Assembly (NCBI GenBank): GCA_900316125.1
Contig: ONBO01000013.1
Coordinates: forward strand, 1-35,633
From: an uncultured Bacteroidales bacterium
GTDB taxonomy: Bacteria > Bacteroidota > Bacteroidia > Bacteroidales > Paludibacteraceae
Direction of reading: 5' to 3'
Length of the DNA: 35,633 bases
Made by a program: the position numbers and the translations under genes. The notes under the pieces were generated by a model. That model saw only the letters and a program-made list of their open reading frames with translations. It was not told where the DNA came from and made no database searches. Below are positions 24,901-33,423 of the stretch, piece after piece (position 1 is the stretch's first letter; every line of letters begins with the position of its first letter).

Positions 24901-25261
24901 TACCACCAGTTGATGGTTTTTCTTCCTCCTCCTGAGATGTATTCTCTGTTTCACCACCCTCATCTCCTGGAGTTTCAACACCTTCTGTCCCAGTGACTTC
25001 TGGCCCAGTTCCCTCTGTCTCAGTGTTTTCCTCCTTCTTATCACCTCCTCCAAACAGACTCTCTAAATCAAGAGATGAACCAGATGATGCTTTTGTTTGA
25101 ATGGCGCCATCTTTAACTGTCCATCCTTCCGTAAACCAGCCGTAAGGCAAATTGGTTCCGTCATTGAACCTTTCGTCCATCTGCTCTGTGGAGACAGATT
25201 GGGCATGCATACTCCCTCCGATGAAAAGGAGTGACATTGCATAGAGTAATTTTGCTTTCAT
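21998..25261 (-). CDS. Large secreted repeat protein with T9SS-type C-terminal sorting domain
   Basis: This 1087-residue protein starts MKAKLLYAMSLLFIGGSMHAQ, a signal peptide. Two long homologous modules follow (about 37-355 and 362-620 in the longer frame), each with a GWF/GFFSEGW opening, a LLTPP/LMTPP strand, VDSxAGFHxDNxAPDIY and a DxAxVDxT strand; a partial third module covers about 622-790. This looks like a choice-of-anchor/cleaved-adhesin type beta-sandwich array. The C-terminus (FDLLGRQLNKAPERGIYIEGGKKMLK) resembles the type A sorting domain of T9SS cargo. Six LLGGG-type loops and an acidic Glu/Thr/Gly-rich insert (about 80-125) interrupt the modules. The ATG at 25261 is chosen over a start at 25279. 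A TATTTTTG box lies 38 bases upstream. Probable surface protein; substrate or ligand unknown. Confidence 0.82.
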   Translation of the reverse strand: MKAKLLYAMSLLFIGGSMHAQSVSTEQMDERFNDGTNLPYGWFTEGWTVKDGAIQTKASSGSSLDLESLFGGGDKKEENTETEGTGPEVTGTEGVETPGDEGGETENTSQEEEEKPSTGGMGDFDISSLLGSLLGGGGNSKNYLLTPPVVVKDGENLVISAKKAKTSKGSGTSISFGTKDTSFVVERSVYSQNKWVRVADFTTELDTLYNTFTITGTPAGEYRFRFKAGGTVLIDSVAGFHIDNEAPDIYVIENNSAAKDLDLGLCYKDSTRTLKVINTATGTLNVGITSANESLFSVNHKELAVAAADTAAVDITFNFAAGQPGKNEAEILFKPADERVHSTSVLAMAVVSQPNVWVEDFNSNVQPKGFFSEGWEFHDNVATTKSNSGEGIGALLGGSGTQTFLMTPPLNVESADEALIFSVKGGKTSGGIGSLLGGGSSSSVVIEKSVYGSSKWEKVREFTEPLDSTYKALWVSYIEPGEYRFRIVTSDSIVVDSIAGFHLDNNAPDIYILHNNTAAGDINYGMPQENKTETFAIVNTGMGTLQVNVETTDESVFALSGKTFAIEANDTAFVDVTYVFDEQNLGIHQGAVKFTPTAEALSPLSYSLTAYSTYADAWTEDFEPEFIVDDETLPREFPAGWETTGWEVRLPDDGDLMSMLSGLLGGGNATPKSWAATTKSESYELITPRLQAKKGDVLRFQVELSGDIAAMLGGGASGQLNVYYNLDTDKEWVFYDSYVQNGYAHFVAPYTGVYQLRFTSKGASVDNFIGFHKPIDEVTLSDSNDESNNAIFEQYSDKTVNVVYDRTLSAIQQSNGSWIPCAYIVSLPYDYDFTDYYEADVAKIYRLRFKEEYYKQFVFLPEDGDNPHKMLAGRAYLVVVLKDQINLSASGVKLSNEVVDDDLNEVYSFEDWYFDDKFTTVGKWTANMRSISDVEADNMEIYGMRDDGTWARFQSEDGVEKYRLLPFRGYFDASENAAIAETSVEIPGEERRGPVLPGIYKTQFQNSNQNGTSTGESSNYSNMQYVGEIPNNDDVTSVEETTADNVNPAFRAINEDGTSLYFDLLGRQLNKAPERGIYIEGGKKMLK

Positions 25262-25299
25262 TGTTGTTAAAAAATTCAAGATACAATGTTAATTTTTTG

Positions 25300-25307
25300 C
25301 AAAAATA
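25300..25307 (-). promoter_or_regulatory. -7 promoter box for the large secreted protein
   Basis: TATTTTTG on the minus strand, 38 bases before the ATG at 25261. Confidence 0.55.
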
Positions 25308-25406
25308 CTTAAAAGTTTTAACACTGTATCATTATTAGTCGATATTATAACATTTTTCGTCTATTAATTGATTTCTAGCAATCAAAATGTAACATTTAAA
25401 AGAAAA

Positions 25407-25428
25407 GGGAGACCTTTTCAGACCTCCC
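25407..25428 (-). terminator. Probable terminator of the acyl-CoA synthetase gene
   Basis: GGGAG (25407-25411) pairs with CTCCC (25424-25428). On the minus strand the stem is followed by TTTTCTTTT. It lies about 30 bases past the synthetase stop at 25459. The stem is short but GC-rich. Confidence 0.55.
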
Positions 25429-25458
25429 TACTCTCAAACTTATATCAATTAACTAAAC

Positions 25459-27117
25459 TTAAACATACAAGAAACGCTTAATACTGCGTTTTGGTGTTTT
25501 CTCAAACTCTTTGTCCATAAGCTTAAAGGTGGAAACCTTACAGAATGGAGGCATAATCTTGTTTATGTGATTAAGGTTGCTCTCCATCTGAGCGTTTATT
25601 TCCTCCTCGCTCTTCTTCTGTTCTTTGGCTGCTTGCATGTCAGGAACAATCAAGGCTACCAACCTGCCATCCTGTTCTGTTACAAGAGACTCAAGTACAA
25701 GTGGTTGTGCATTAAGCTTATCTTCTATCTCCTCAGGGTAGATGTTCTGGCCGTCTGGACGCAGAATCATATTCTTGCTTCTGCCTCTGAGCACAAGATT
25801 GCCTCTAAGATCAAGGTAGCCAAGGTCTCCTGTACGTAACCAGCCGTCTTCTGTGAATGAGCTCTTGGTGGCGTCCTCATTCTTATAATACCCCATCATT
25901 ACACATTCACCTTTTACCTCTACTTCACCTTCACGGTTAAGGAAGTCGCCGTCTTTCTTCTTTATACGTATCTGCATTGAATCAATAGCCTTACCGCAGC
26001 TACGTGGCTTGAAATTCCACCAATCTTCGTATGTGATAAGCGGTGCGCACTCTGTCATGCCGTAACCTACTGTGTATGGGAATTTGATTTGGCGTAAGCA
26101 TCTCTCCACTTCTTTGTTAAATGCAGCACCACCAATTATAAGATGGCGCAACTTGCCGCCAAATGCCTGTAATAAACTCTCTTTAACTTTATTTCTGATG
26201 ATGATATTTATACCAGGTGTGTACCAAAGTACTTTCATCAGCGGTGTTTTAATTTTTGGGAATACGGCTTTACGTACAATTTTTTCAATAACAAGAGGAA
26301 CTGTAAGAATCATAAATGGTTGTACATCCTTCAGACTCTTAAGCAGTGTGGTTGGCGACGGAGCTTTGGTTAGGAAGAATATGTGTGCCCCATCACAAAT
26401 CTGATAAAGGAACTCGTACATCAGACCAAACATGTGACCTATTGGCAACATTGAGATAGCCCTGTCACCTAGTTTGTGTGGAATGCGGGTTGCTCCAAAA
26501 TCAACATTGGCGCTAAGATTTCTGTTAGAAAGCATAACACCCTTTGGAGAACTTGTGGTACCTGACGTATAGTTAATCATGGCCAGATCTTCAATGTTAT
26601 CTGTAGGATATGAAATCTTGTCTTTAGGGAATCCGTTAGGATACTGTGACTTGTAGTCTTCTGCCGCCTTATCAAACACACTAATGCTCTTTTCTTCTTT
26701 GGCTGAATACATTGCAAATTCATCCATAAACACTATGCCGATGAGATTTGTCATGGCAGAAGGATCAATTTTAGCCTTTACGTTTGGACCTACAAAGAGC
26801 AATTTTGCATCAGAGTGGTTTACCATATTGTGAATATTCTCACTTGTAAAGTCATGCAGGATACTCACCGCTACCGCTTTATATGTGGATATTGCAAGGA
26901 ATGTGATAGCCCATGCGGCGCAGTTACGTCCGCAAAGTGCAATTTTGTCACCCTCATTTAGTCCTAATGCTTTGAACTGAGCATGCATCTTCTCTATTTC
27001 ATTTGCAACCTGCCCATAGGTGTAATGTGCTGTGCCGTCGATGTCGGTCATTGCATCTTCATTCCATTGGTTCACCACAGTGGTTTGAAGCCTGCTTAAG
27101 AAGTGTTTTGTTTCCAT
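25459..27117 (-). CDS. Long-chain fatty acid-CoA ligase (AMP-binding)
   Basis: This 552-residue adenylate-forming enzyme activates a fatty acid to acyl-AMP and then acyl-CoA at the inner face of the membrane. Motifs seen: the P-loop-like INYTSGTTSSPKGVMLS (181-197), the linker motif GYGMTECAP, the TGDLGYLD Asp motif, and the hinge region GRSKNMILRPDGQNIYPEEIE; the C-terminal lysine region is KTPKRSIKRF. Chain-length preference cannot be read. It is monocistronic, with a TAACTTTG box 41 bases upstream and a terminator-like hairpin downstream. Confidence 0.92.
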   Translation of the reverse strand: METKHFLSRLQTTVVNQWNEDAMTDIDGTAHYTYGQVANEIEKMHAQFKALGLNEGDKIALCGRNCAAWAITFLAISTYKAVAVSILHDFTSENIHNMVNHSDAKLLFVGPNVKAKIDPSAMTNLIGIVFMDEFAMYSAKEEKSISVFDKAAEDYKSQYPNGFPKDKISYPTDNIEDLAMINYTSGTTSSPKGVMLSNRNLSANVDFGATRIPHKLGDRAISMLPIGHMFGLMYEFLYQICDGAHIFFLTKAPSPTTLLKSLKDVQPFMILTVPLVIEKIVRKAVFPKIKTPLMKVLWYTPGINIIIRNKVKESLLQAFGGKLRHLIIGGAAFNKEVERCLRQIKFPYTVGYGMTECAPLITYEDWWNFKPRSCGKAIDSMQIRIKKKDGDFLNREGEVEVKGECVMMGYYKNEDATKSSFTEDGWLRTGDLGYLDLRGNLVLRGRSKNMILRPDGQNIYPEEIEDKLNAQPLVLESLVTEQDGRLVALIVPDMQAAKEQKKSEEEINAQMESNLNHINKIMPPFCKVSTFKLMDKEFEKTPKRSIKRFLYV

Positions 27118-27158
27118 ATTATGTTATATATTTTATATGTCTTTTTTCAAAATCCTTG

Positions 27159-27166
27159 CAAAGTTA
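27159..27166 (-). promoter_or_regulatory. -7 promoter box for the acyl-CoA ligase gene
   Basis: TAACTTTG on the minus strand, 41 bases before the ATG at 27117. Confidence 0.6.
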
Positions 27167-27209
27167 CAAAATAAAAACTGAACAGGCGTTCAATTCTACT
27201 ATAAAAAAT

Positions 27210-27244
27210 TAGCGTCATACTAAGCGGAGCAAAGTATGACGCTA
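27210..27244 (-). terminator. Intrinsic terminator after clpB
   Basis: TAGCGTCATACT (27210-27221) and AGTATGACGCTA (27233-27244) form a perfect 12-base-pair stem with an 11-base loop. Read on the minus strand it is followed by a run of six T, as expected for the end of the clpB transcript, whose stop is at 27312. Confidence 0.85.
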
Positions 27245-27311
27245 TAATTATGAGAGGCTTTATATCCCTTAACGGTTATCAACACGTAAGGGGCAAGCCC
27301 TCAACAAATTA

Positions 27312-29459
27312 TCAATTGTCCATTTTCAGCTGTCCATCAGCAAAGTCCACCGTGATTGGCTTGCTTCTGTCAACCTTGCCAGCAATAATCTGCTCTGACA
27401 GCTCGTTTAGTACAAGGTTCTGAAGTGCTCGTTTAACAGGACGTGCGCCAAACTGCGGGTCATAACCTGCTGTGGCTATGTAGTCAATGGCCGCATCGGT
27501 GAGTTTGAGCTCTATACCATTATTTTGTAACAATTTTGCAATAGAGCCAACCTGAAGCTTTACAATCTTACGTATCTCTTCTTTATTAAGAGGTGTGAAC
27601 ATTATAAGGTCATCTATACGGTTCAGGAACTCTGGCTTTATGACTTGCTTAAGCATGGTGAACACTTCACTACGGGTCTTTTCAAGCACTTCTGCCCTAT
27701 TGCCGTCATTTATGCTCTCCATCTTCTCACGTATAAGTTGTGAGCCAAGATTAGAGGTCATTATTATAATGGTGTTCTTGAAATTAACTGTACGTCCCTT
27801 GTTATCGGTCAGACGGCCGTCATCAAGCACTTGCAACAGCACATTGAACACATCGGGGTGAGCCTTCTCTATCTCATCAAAGAGCACTACAGAATAAGGT
27901 TTGCGCCTGATAGCCTCTGTAAGCTGACCACCCTCATCATAACCTACGTATCCAGGAGGTGCTCCTATAAGACGTGTGGCTGAGAATTTCTCCTGATATT
28001 CACTCATGTCTATACGGGTTATCATGTTCTCATCGTTGAAGAGGAAGTCTGCCAAGGCCTTTGCAAGCTCTGTCTTACCCACGCCTGTGGTGCCTAAGAA
28101 TATGAATGAGCCTATAGGACGTTTAGGGTCATTAAGCCCGGCACGGCTACGTCGTATGGCGTTTGAAACGCTGCTTATAGCCTCGTCCTGCCCTACTACA
28201 CGTTTGTGAAGTTCCTCCTCAAGGTGCAACAGCTTATCTTGCTCACTCTGGTTCATCTTGCTTACCGGTATGCCTGTCCAGCGGCTTACTATCTCAGCGA
28301 TGTCCTCATCGCTAACCTCCTCTCGTATGTATGGTTCACCATCAAGAGCCTCTAAATCTTTTTGCAGTTTGGCTATCTCATCCTCTTTTTGCTTGATACG
28401 GCCGTATCTCAGCTCTGCCACCTTACCGTAGTCTCCGTTACGCTCAGCACGGTCCGCCTCAAACTTAAGGTTCTCAATGTCAATTTTGTTCTGCTGTATT
28501 CGCTCTATATAGCTCTTCTCTGTCTGCCACTTTGCCTTGCCCTCTGACTCCTTTTTCTTTAGCTCGTCAATTTCATTTGAGAGCTGCTTGTAGCGGGCAT
28601 CGTTGTGTTCACGTTTAATAGCCTCACGTTCAATTTCCAGCTGCTTGATGTTACGCTCTATAGTATCAAGCTCCTCTGGCAGTGAGTCCATCTCAAGCCT
28701 AAGACGTGCAGCCGCCTCATCTATAAGGTCAATAGCCTTGTCAGGCAGGAAACGGTCTGATATATAACGACTTGACAATTCCACGGCGGCTATAATGGCG
28801 TCATCCTTGATACGCACCTTGTGGTGGTTCTCATAACGCTCCTTCAGTCCACGCAGAATTGAAATGGTTGAAGCCTCATCTGGCTCGTTAACCATTACTA
28901 TCTGGAACCTACGCTCAAGCGCCTTGTCTTTCTCAAAGTATTTTTGGTACTCGTTAAGAGTGGTTGCGCCTATTGCTTTAAGCTCGCCACGCGCCAGCGC
29001 AGGCTTTAGTATGTTAGCTGCGTCCATGGCTCCGTTACCGCCTCCTGCACCCACAAGGGTGTGAATCTCATCAATGAACAGTATAATCTGCCCGTTTGAT
29101 TTGATTACCTCATTGATAACTGCCTTAAGCCTCTCCTCAAATTCTCCCTGGTACTTTGCTCCGGCGATAAGAGCTCCCATATCAAGTGAGAATAGCAGTT
29201 TTTGCTTTAGATTTTCTGGCACGTCGCCACGTATTATACGGTGTGCAAGGCCTTCTGCTATCGCGGTCTTGCCCACGCCTGGTTCACCTATAAGTATAGG
29301 GTTGTTCTTGGTTCTACGGCTGAGAATCTGCAACACTCTACGTATCTCTTCATCTCTGCCGATGACGGGATCAAGCTTCCCGCTTTTTGCACGCTCATTC
29401 AAGTTAATGGCGTACTTGCTTAATGCTTGATAGTTGTTGTTCTGTGTTGTATTTTCCAT
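27312..29459 (-). CDS. clpB: ClpB disaggregase lacking the N-terminal domain
   Basis: This 715-residue AAA+ Hsp100 works with DnaK/DnaJ/GrpE to pull proteins out of aggregates. First ATPase domain: Walker A GEPGVGKT (58-65), Walker B LFIDE (127-131), arginine finger region LERRF. A long coiled-coil middle domain (about 255-375) marks it as ClpB rather than ClpA or ClpC. Second ATPase domain: Walker A GTTGVGKT (455-462), Walker B VVLFDE (524-529), [19 protein letters not shown]. Usual bacterial ClpB is near 860 residues; the first about 145 (the Clp N domain) are absent. The protein opens almost at the linker, [32 protein letters not shown] just upstream of the ATG supports this as a genuine start, and only 69 bases separate it from the previous gene. 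Confidence 0.95.
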   Translation of the reverse strand: MENTTQNNNYQALSKYAINLNERAKSGKLDPVIGRDEEIRRVLQILSRRTKNNPILIGEPGVGKTAIAEGLAHRIIRGDVPENLKQKLLFSLDMGALIAGAKYQGEFEERLKAVINEVIKSNGQIILFIDEIHTLVGAGGGNGAMDAANILKPALARGELKAIGATTLNEYQKYFEKDKALERRFQIVMVNEPDEASTISILRGLKERYENHHKVRIKDDAIIAAVELSSRYISDRFLPDKAIDLIDEAAARLRLEMDSLPEELDTIERNIKQLEIEREAIKREHNDARYKQLSNEIDELKKKESEGKAKWQTEKSYIERIQQNKIDIENLKFEADRAERNGDYGKVAELRYGRIKQKEDEIAKLQKDLEALDGEPYIREEVSDEDIAEIVSRWTGIPVSKMNQSEQDKLLHLEEELHKRVVGQDEAISSVSNAIRRSRAGLNDPKRPIGSFIFLGTTGVGKTELAKALADFLFNDENMITRIDMSEYQEKFSATRLIGAPPGYVGYDEGGQLTEAIRRKPYSVVLFDEIEKAHPDVFNVLLQVLDDGRLTDNKGRTVNFKNTIIIMTSNLGSQLIREKMESINDGNRAEVLEKTRSEVFTMLKQVIKPEFLNRIDDLIMFTPLNKEEIRKIVKLQVGSIAKLLQNNGIELKLTDAAIDYIATAGYDPQFGARPVKRALQNLVLNELSEQIIAGKVDRSKPITVDFADGQLKMDN

Positions 29460-29528
29460 ATTATATTCTCCTTTTCACCCCTCAACAGCACAAAAAGCAT
29501 ACCAATAAGAATCAATACTGACAAAGTG

Positions 29529-30539
29529 TCAGTCTATGAGAGGGTCGGAAGCGGATGGAGAGCCGTGGAGGATGTGCGCCACCTCACGGCAGCCGGCGTC
29601 ACAGTCATGAAGCTGCGGGCAGGAGGAGCACTTTGCAGGTTTGTAGGCGGAGTTCAGGAAGATGTCAAGATACTCAGTATCTGTAATTTCAGGTGTGGAG
29701 AGGATGTTACCAATTATATGTGGTGAGTGGTTGCACACTCTTATCTGCCCCGATGGGCCAATTACCATAAAACTTTTGGCTGCACTGCAGTGTGTGCCTA
29801 TCTTTAGATGTTTGTAGTGGTCTACCCCCTTCTTAATTATGCACTTAGGAAACTCTGTGCCTGTGAAGCCGTAGCGGTCAGCATAACCAAGAACCTCCTC
29901 TGCAGTGTCAAGCATGCCGTTTATCTCCTCACGGCTGAGTTCCAGCTCTTTACGATATTGCAATCCCCTGCCGCCTGGCAGAAAGCGGTTTATAAGCACT
30001 GTGTCCGCCCCGGATATGAGTGCCAGTGACATGGTTTTGAAGAGCTCGCTGTAGTTCAGTTTTGTCACCGTGACGTTTGCCGTAGTGCGCAAGCCGGCAT
30101 CGTGTGACTTTTTAATCCAGCTCAGAACTCCTTCTGCGTTATCCACGCCCGTATGCTCCTTGAATGTCTTGTACCCTGGCAGACTCAGGCTCAGCTGCAC
30201 ACTATTTCTCTTAAAGCACTCTAAAAGCTCATCAGTGAGAGCTCTGCCATTTGAAATGAGGACAATCCTCACCGGCTTGTTTCTCTTTTTGAAGGCCACC
30301 GATGTGTAGTCTATAATCTCCTTTATATCAGCGCGTAATATAGCCTCACCTCCAGTAAAGGTTACGGTCAGTGCGCCGCTGTCAATCACCTTGTCTATGA
30401 TGCTTAGCCACTGCTCAGTGGTCAGTTCAGCACCCCTTTCAAAACCACCTGACGGGTTCTCCCACGGGCATGAGCAGAATTTGCACAGATGGTTGCACCT
30501 GTACGTAAGCTCCAGAACCGCTGATTGCGGGAATATCAT
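29529..30539 (-). CDS. Radical SAM/SPASM protein
   Basis: This 336-residue enzyme has the radical SAM cluster motif CNHLCKFC (Cys15, Cys19, Cys22), the SAM-binding FTGGEA (61-66), and a Cys-rich C-terminus resembling SPASM: Cys251, Cys269 in IRVCNHSPH, and CSSCPQLHDCDAGC (Cys304, 307, 313, 317). SPASM enzymes commonly modify peptides or proteins, as in anaerobic sulfatase maturation, PqqE and RiPP systems. Its ATG overlaps the stop of the upstream zinc-ribbon lipoprotein gene by 4 bases (30536-30539), so the two are translationally coupled and that protein is the obvious substrate candidate (inference). I do not recognise a named subfamily. Confidence 0.88.
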   Translation of the reverse strand: MIFPQSAVLELTYRCNHLCKFCSCPWENPSGGFERGAELTTEQWLSIIDKVIDSGALTVTFTGGEAILRADIKEIIDYTSVAFKKRNKPVRIVLISNGRALTDELLECFKRNSVQLSLSLPGYKTFKEHTGVDNAEGVLSWIKKSHDAGLRTTANVTVTKLNYSELFKTMSLALISGADTVLINRFLPGGRGLQYRKELELSREEINGMLDTAEEVLGYADRYGFTGTEFPKCIIKKGVDHYKHLKIGTHCSAAKSFMVIGPSGQIRVCNHSPHIIGNILSTPEITDTEYLDIFLNSAYKPAKCSSCPQLHDCDAGCREVAHILHGSPSASDPLID

Positions 30540-31099
30540 TTTCCAAGCATTTTTTTCAGGACTTCAGCCTCGTTGGAAAGCTGAATGGTGTCACCCCACA
30601 TAACGTAGCTGTCTTTATTGCTTAGAGCTGCTTCTACAGCATAGAAGTCACTAAGATTTGCGGAGTATGCTATGTGGTATTTCTTGGCCTTAGGGGCCTT
30701 GTAAGAGAACTTGTTGGTAACATCGTTGCCCTCACTATCATTAGGAATAAGGCCAGCACATTTCAGGCAGATGCGCTCCACCTTGACATCGTGGCCTTGG
30801 GCTTTAAGACGCTCAATAATGGAGGTAATCTCCTCAAAACCATTGTCCCAAATATAGAATACATTACCGCACTGCGGGCAGGTGAACTCCTCACGCGGCT
30901 GTGCAGGAACCTCATAACACATGGCCATCTCAGGCATAATGGCTTTGGCGCCCTTACCCGCCAGGCCTTTAAGTTTCTCAATTAGACTCTGTTTCTCCAT
31001 ATCGCCGTCATTTTCATTCTCAGCATTGCTGCATGACACGCCAGAAACACTCAGCGCAGCAGCCGTAGCCAGTATCTTGATTTTGTTTTTCCTGCTCAT
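30536..31099 (-). CDS. Exported zinc-ribbon protein coupled to the radical SAM gene
   Basis: This 187-residue protein is not recognised. The N-terminus MSRKNKIKILATAAALSVSGVSC looks like a lipoprotein signal with Cys23 as the likely lipidated residue, though the lipobox is imperfect. A short basic helix follows (EKLKGLAGKGAKAIM), then a two-knuckle zinc-ribbon pattern: CPQC (Cys74, Cys77) and CLKC (Cys111, Cys114). The C-terminal part is an alpha/beta segment (YHIAYSANLSDFYAVEAAL). A lone Cys61 lies in MAMCYEVPAQP. A cytosolic radical SAM enzyme encoded in overlap suggests post-translational modification before export. A TATCTTTG box lies 39 bases upstream. Confidence 0.75.
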   Translation of the reverse strand: MSRKNKIKILATAAALSVSGVSCSNAENENDGDMEKQSLIEKLKGLAGKGAKAIMPEMAMCYEVPAQPREEFTCPQCGNVFYIWDNGFEEITSIIERLKAQGHDVKVERICLKCAGLIPNDSEGNDVTNKFSYKAPKAKKYHIAYSANLSDFYAVEAALSNKDSYVMWGDTIQLSNEAEVLKKMLGK

Positions 31100-31138
31100 A
31101 GTATTGCAATTATAAGGTTTCTAAGGCCTTTCAAATTT

Positions 31139-31146
31139 CAAAGATA
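31139..31146 (-). promoter_or_regulatory. -7 promoter box for the lipoprotein/radical SAM pair
   Basis: TATCTTTG on the minus strand, 39 bases before the ATG at 31099. Confidence 0.6.
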
Positions 31147-31231
31147 ATGCATTTTGACTTCAAATTCAAGCATTGCCGCCGTTTTTGAGAAAAAAATCAT
31201 GATTTTTGCTTGTGAGTCAGATAAATATCAC

Positions 31232-31239
31232 TACATTTA
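31232..31239 (+). promoter_or_regulatory. Variant -7 box for the CarboxypepD_reg-like protein gene
   Basis: TACATTTA on the plus strand, 7 bases before the ATG at 31247. A TTG lies 19 bases upstream of it (31210-31212), the usual distance to the -33 element, which strengthens this call despite the final base mismatch. Confidence 0.5.
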
Positions 31240-31246
31240 CAAAATT

Positions 31247-32488
31247 ATGAACCCCGATGTTATGAAACGCACATTTCTTATTATTTCTGCAGCTTTTATT
31301 GCAATATACGCCCATGCCTTCACTCTTGTGGGCAAGGTGACTGACGGTGCCCAGATAGTGCCATATACCAGTGTTTATGTAAAAGAGACGCCTCAGAACG
31401 GCACCATCTCTGACCTTAAAGGAGTCTTCACGCTTGATGATGTTAAAGAGGGCCAGACCATTGTGGTCTCTTTTATCGGCTACAAGACCATGGATATCAA
31501 GTTGAAGAAAGCGCCTAAGGACACTCTGCGCGTTAAACTTGTGGAGCAGCCCATTCTACTTCAGGAGGCCTCTGTGAACTCTAAAAACAAGAAACTGAGT
31601 CACAAAAAGCAGATGAAGCTTATGATTGCTGACGTGCGTCGCCAGATGGAGCGTGATTTCCCTGATAGCACCAATGTGCTCTATAATGTGAACTCAGATT
31701 ATGGCGTGTATAACTCCCAGGAGGTGGTGGCCATTGAGGATTTGGGTGGTGACATAGTGGAGATGGCCGGCCGTGGAAAGGATAAGAAGGACATTATCCA
31801 GATGCGCATTAACTGGATCACCAGGTATCGCGATGCGCACACTCAGCGCAACTATGAGCGCCTTGACTCCACTCTTAAAAAGAGCACCAACGCCAAGCTG
31901 GTGCATTACGCTGACTCCAGCCGATGGGTGCATAAGTTCCTCTGGGGCAGTGGTATAAAGTCTGGCTTTGACCGTTTCTCTGACCATGCTAACCGCTGGG
32001 ATGTTGAGGAGCGTGACTCTGTGATTGTGTTCACCTACACTGAAAGCCGCAACTATATTGGCATTGTGAAGGGCAATCTTGTGCTATCCTTCTTCCTTGA
32101 TCCAATTACGTATCGTGTCTTGAAACAGTCTCAGCAGTTGCAGGTTGACGCTAACATTCCATTCGGCTACAAGCTCTCCAAGGAGCAGATTCAGATGCTT
32201 AACACCATTGTTATCGGCGTGCAGTTTGATAAATACTGGGTTAAGCGCGCCCACATTGACATCAAGCGTAATATTCTCTATACCTCATACCCCGATGACC
32301 ACTATGGCGTAAAGGAGAAGAACGTTATTACAAACATTCACATAGAGGACCGCCGCCGTAAGAAACCTATTGACTTCAGACAGACCGGCTCTATAAAAGT
32401 CAATTCCGCCCAGTTTGGAGTGAGACCGTTCACCAAGGCAGAGGAGATGGCTCGCTACCCTCTCACCCTCAAACCCAAACCGGAATAG
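31247..32488 (+). CDS. Periplasmic CarboxypepD_reg-like domain protein
   Basis: This 413-residue protein (or 408 if the ATG at 31262 is used) has a signal peptide, KRTFLIISAAFIAIYAHAF, then a carboxypeptidase-regulatory-like beta sandwich (about 26-110: LVGKVTDGAQIVPYTSVYVKE, GVFTLDDVKEGQTIVVSFIGYKT). This domain also begins SusC-type TonB receptors, but no plug or barrel follows. The remaining roughly 300 residues are mixed and contain a beta-rich section (FTYTESRNYIGIVKGNLVLSFFLDP) without a motif I know. It probably acts in the periplasm or at the outer membrane. It stands alone, convergent with the transporter gene (5-base gap). Confidence 0.8.
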   Translation: MNPDVMKRTFLIISAAFIAIYAHAFTLVGKVTDGAQIVPYTSVYVKETPQNGTISDLKGVFTLDDVKEGQTIVVSFIGYKTMDIKLKKAPKDTLRVKLVEQPILLQEASVNSKNKKLSHKKQMKLMIADVRRQMERDFPDSTNVLYNVNSDYGVYNSQEVVAIEDLGGDIVEMAGRGKDKKDIIQMRINWITRYRDAHTQRNYERLDSTLKKSTNAKLVHYADSSRWVHKFLWGSGIKSGFDRFSDHANRWDVEERDSVIVFTYTESRNYIGIVKGNLVLSFFLDPITYRVLKQSQQLQVDANIPFGYKLSKEQIQMLNTIVIGVQFDKYWVKRAHIDIKRNILYTSYPDDHYGVKEKNVITNIHIEDRRRKKPIDFRQTGSIKVNSAQFGVRPFTKAEEMARYPLTLKPKPE

Positions 32489-32493
32489 TCTGT

Positions 32494-33414
32494 TTATTTT
32501 CTGCCGTAGATGCGGGCCATGATGCCGCCGCTAATATTGTGCCATACGCTGAAGATAGCGCCCGGAATGGCGGCAAGCGGATAAGTGGCAAAGTGGATTG
32601 TGGCAAGTGCGGTTGCAAGACCGGAGTTCTGCATACCCACCTCAATACTCAGAGCAATATATTTAGGGCGTGACAGCTTCAAAAGCCTGCCAATGCCGTA
32701 TCCAAGCCCAAGACCTAACAGGTTATGCAGTATGACTACGGCGATGATAAGATGACCGCCAGTCAGGATTTTTTCTGCGTTATGCCCTACCACAATGCAG
32801 ACCACAAATGTAATCATCAAAGTGGAGAATGCTGGCAGGTAATCCTTAGCCTTCACAGTGAATGCAGGCAGGAAACGCTGGCAGAGAAGACCGGCCACGA
32901 TAGGCAGAATCACCACATACACAATGCTCTGGAACATTCCCACTGCATCTACATTAACCATAGTGCCCGCTAAAAGATAGACAAGCGCAGGCGTTACAAG
33001 CGGAGCCACAAGTGTGGAGACTGTAGTAATACCCACAGAGAGTGCGGTGTCACCCTTAGAGAGATAGGTGATAACATTTGACGCAGTGCCTCCAGGGCAG
33101 CAGCCCACCAGTATTACGCCGATGGCAAGCTCCGTAGGCAACTCAAACATCTTTGCAAGCAGCCACGCAAGTGCAGGCATAATTATAAACTGTGCCAGCT
33201 CACCCACTATGATATCCCTGGGGCGCATAAACACCACCTTAAAGTCATTTGATGAAATGGTAAGACCCATTCCAAACATTATCAGCCCTAAGCACGGATT
33301 GATAACGCTTGTAGGTATTGCGTTAAACGGTGCCGGGAACACCATAGAAATTATGGCTGCCACTAATACAAATACAGCCACCCATCTTGCTATGAAATTA
33401 CAAACTTTCTTCAT
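32494..33414 (-). CDS. Bile acid:sodium symporter (BASS) family transporter
   Basis: This 306-residue membrane protein has nine or ten hydrophobic segments. BASS family marks include GLIMFGMGLTI near the start, GVILVGCCPGGTASNVITYLSKGD (the sodium-site crossover region) and IALSIEVGMQNSGLATALA. Bacterial members transport bile acids, pantoate-like acids or other organic anions with sodium; the substrate here is unknown. It follows the Wbp-type genes on the same strand, but a strong hairpin with a T run sits in the gap and ends only 10 bases before the ATG, and no promoter box is visible. Confidence 0.9.
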   Translation of the reverse strand: MKKVCNFIARWVAVFVLVAAIISMVFPAPFNAIPTSVINPCLGLIMFGMGLTISSNDFKVVFMRPRDIIVGELAQFIIMPALAWLLAKMFELPTELAIGVILVGCCPGGTASNVITYLSKGDTALSVGITTVSTLVAPLVTPALVYLLAGTMVNVDAVGMFQSIVYVVILPIVAGLLCQRFLPAFTVKAKDYLPAFSTLMITFVVCIVVGHNAEKILTGGHLIIAVVILHNLLGLGLGYGIGRLLKLSRPKYIALSIEVGMQNSGLATALATIHFATYPLAAIPGAIFSVWHNISGGIMARIYGRK

Positions 33415-33423
33415 ATAAAAAAT

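Noticed and set aside
29460..29528. A frameshifted N domain upstream of clpB
   Set aside because: Only 69 bases are available before the radical SAM stop, far too few for about 145 residues, and they encode nothing like the Clp N domain.
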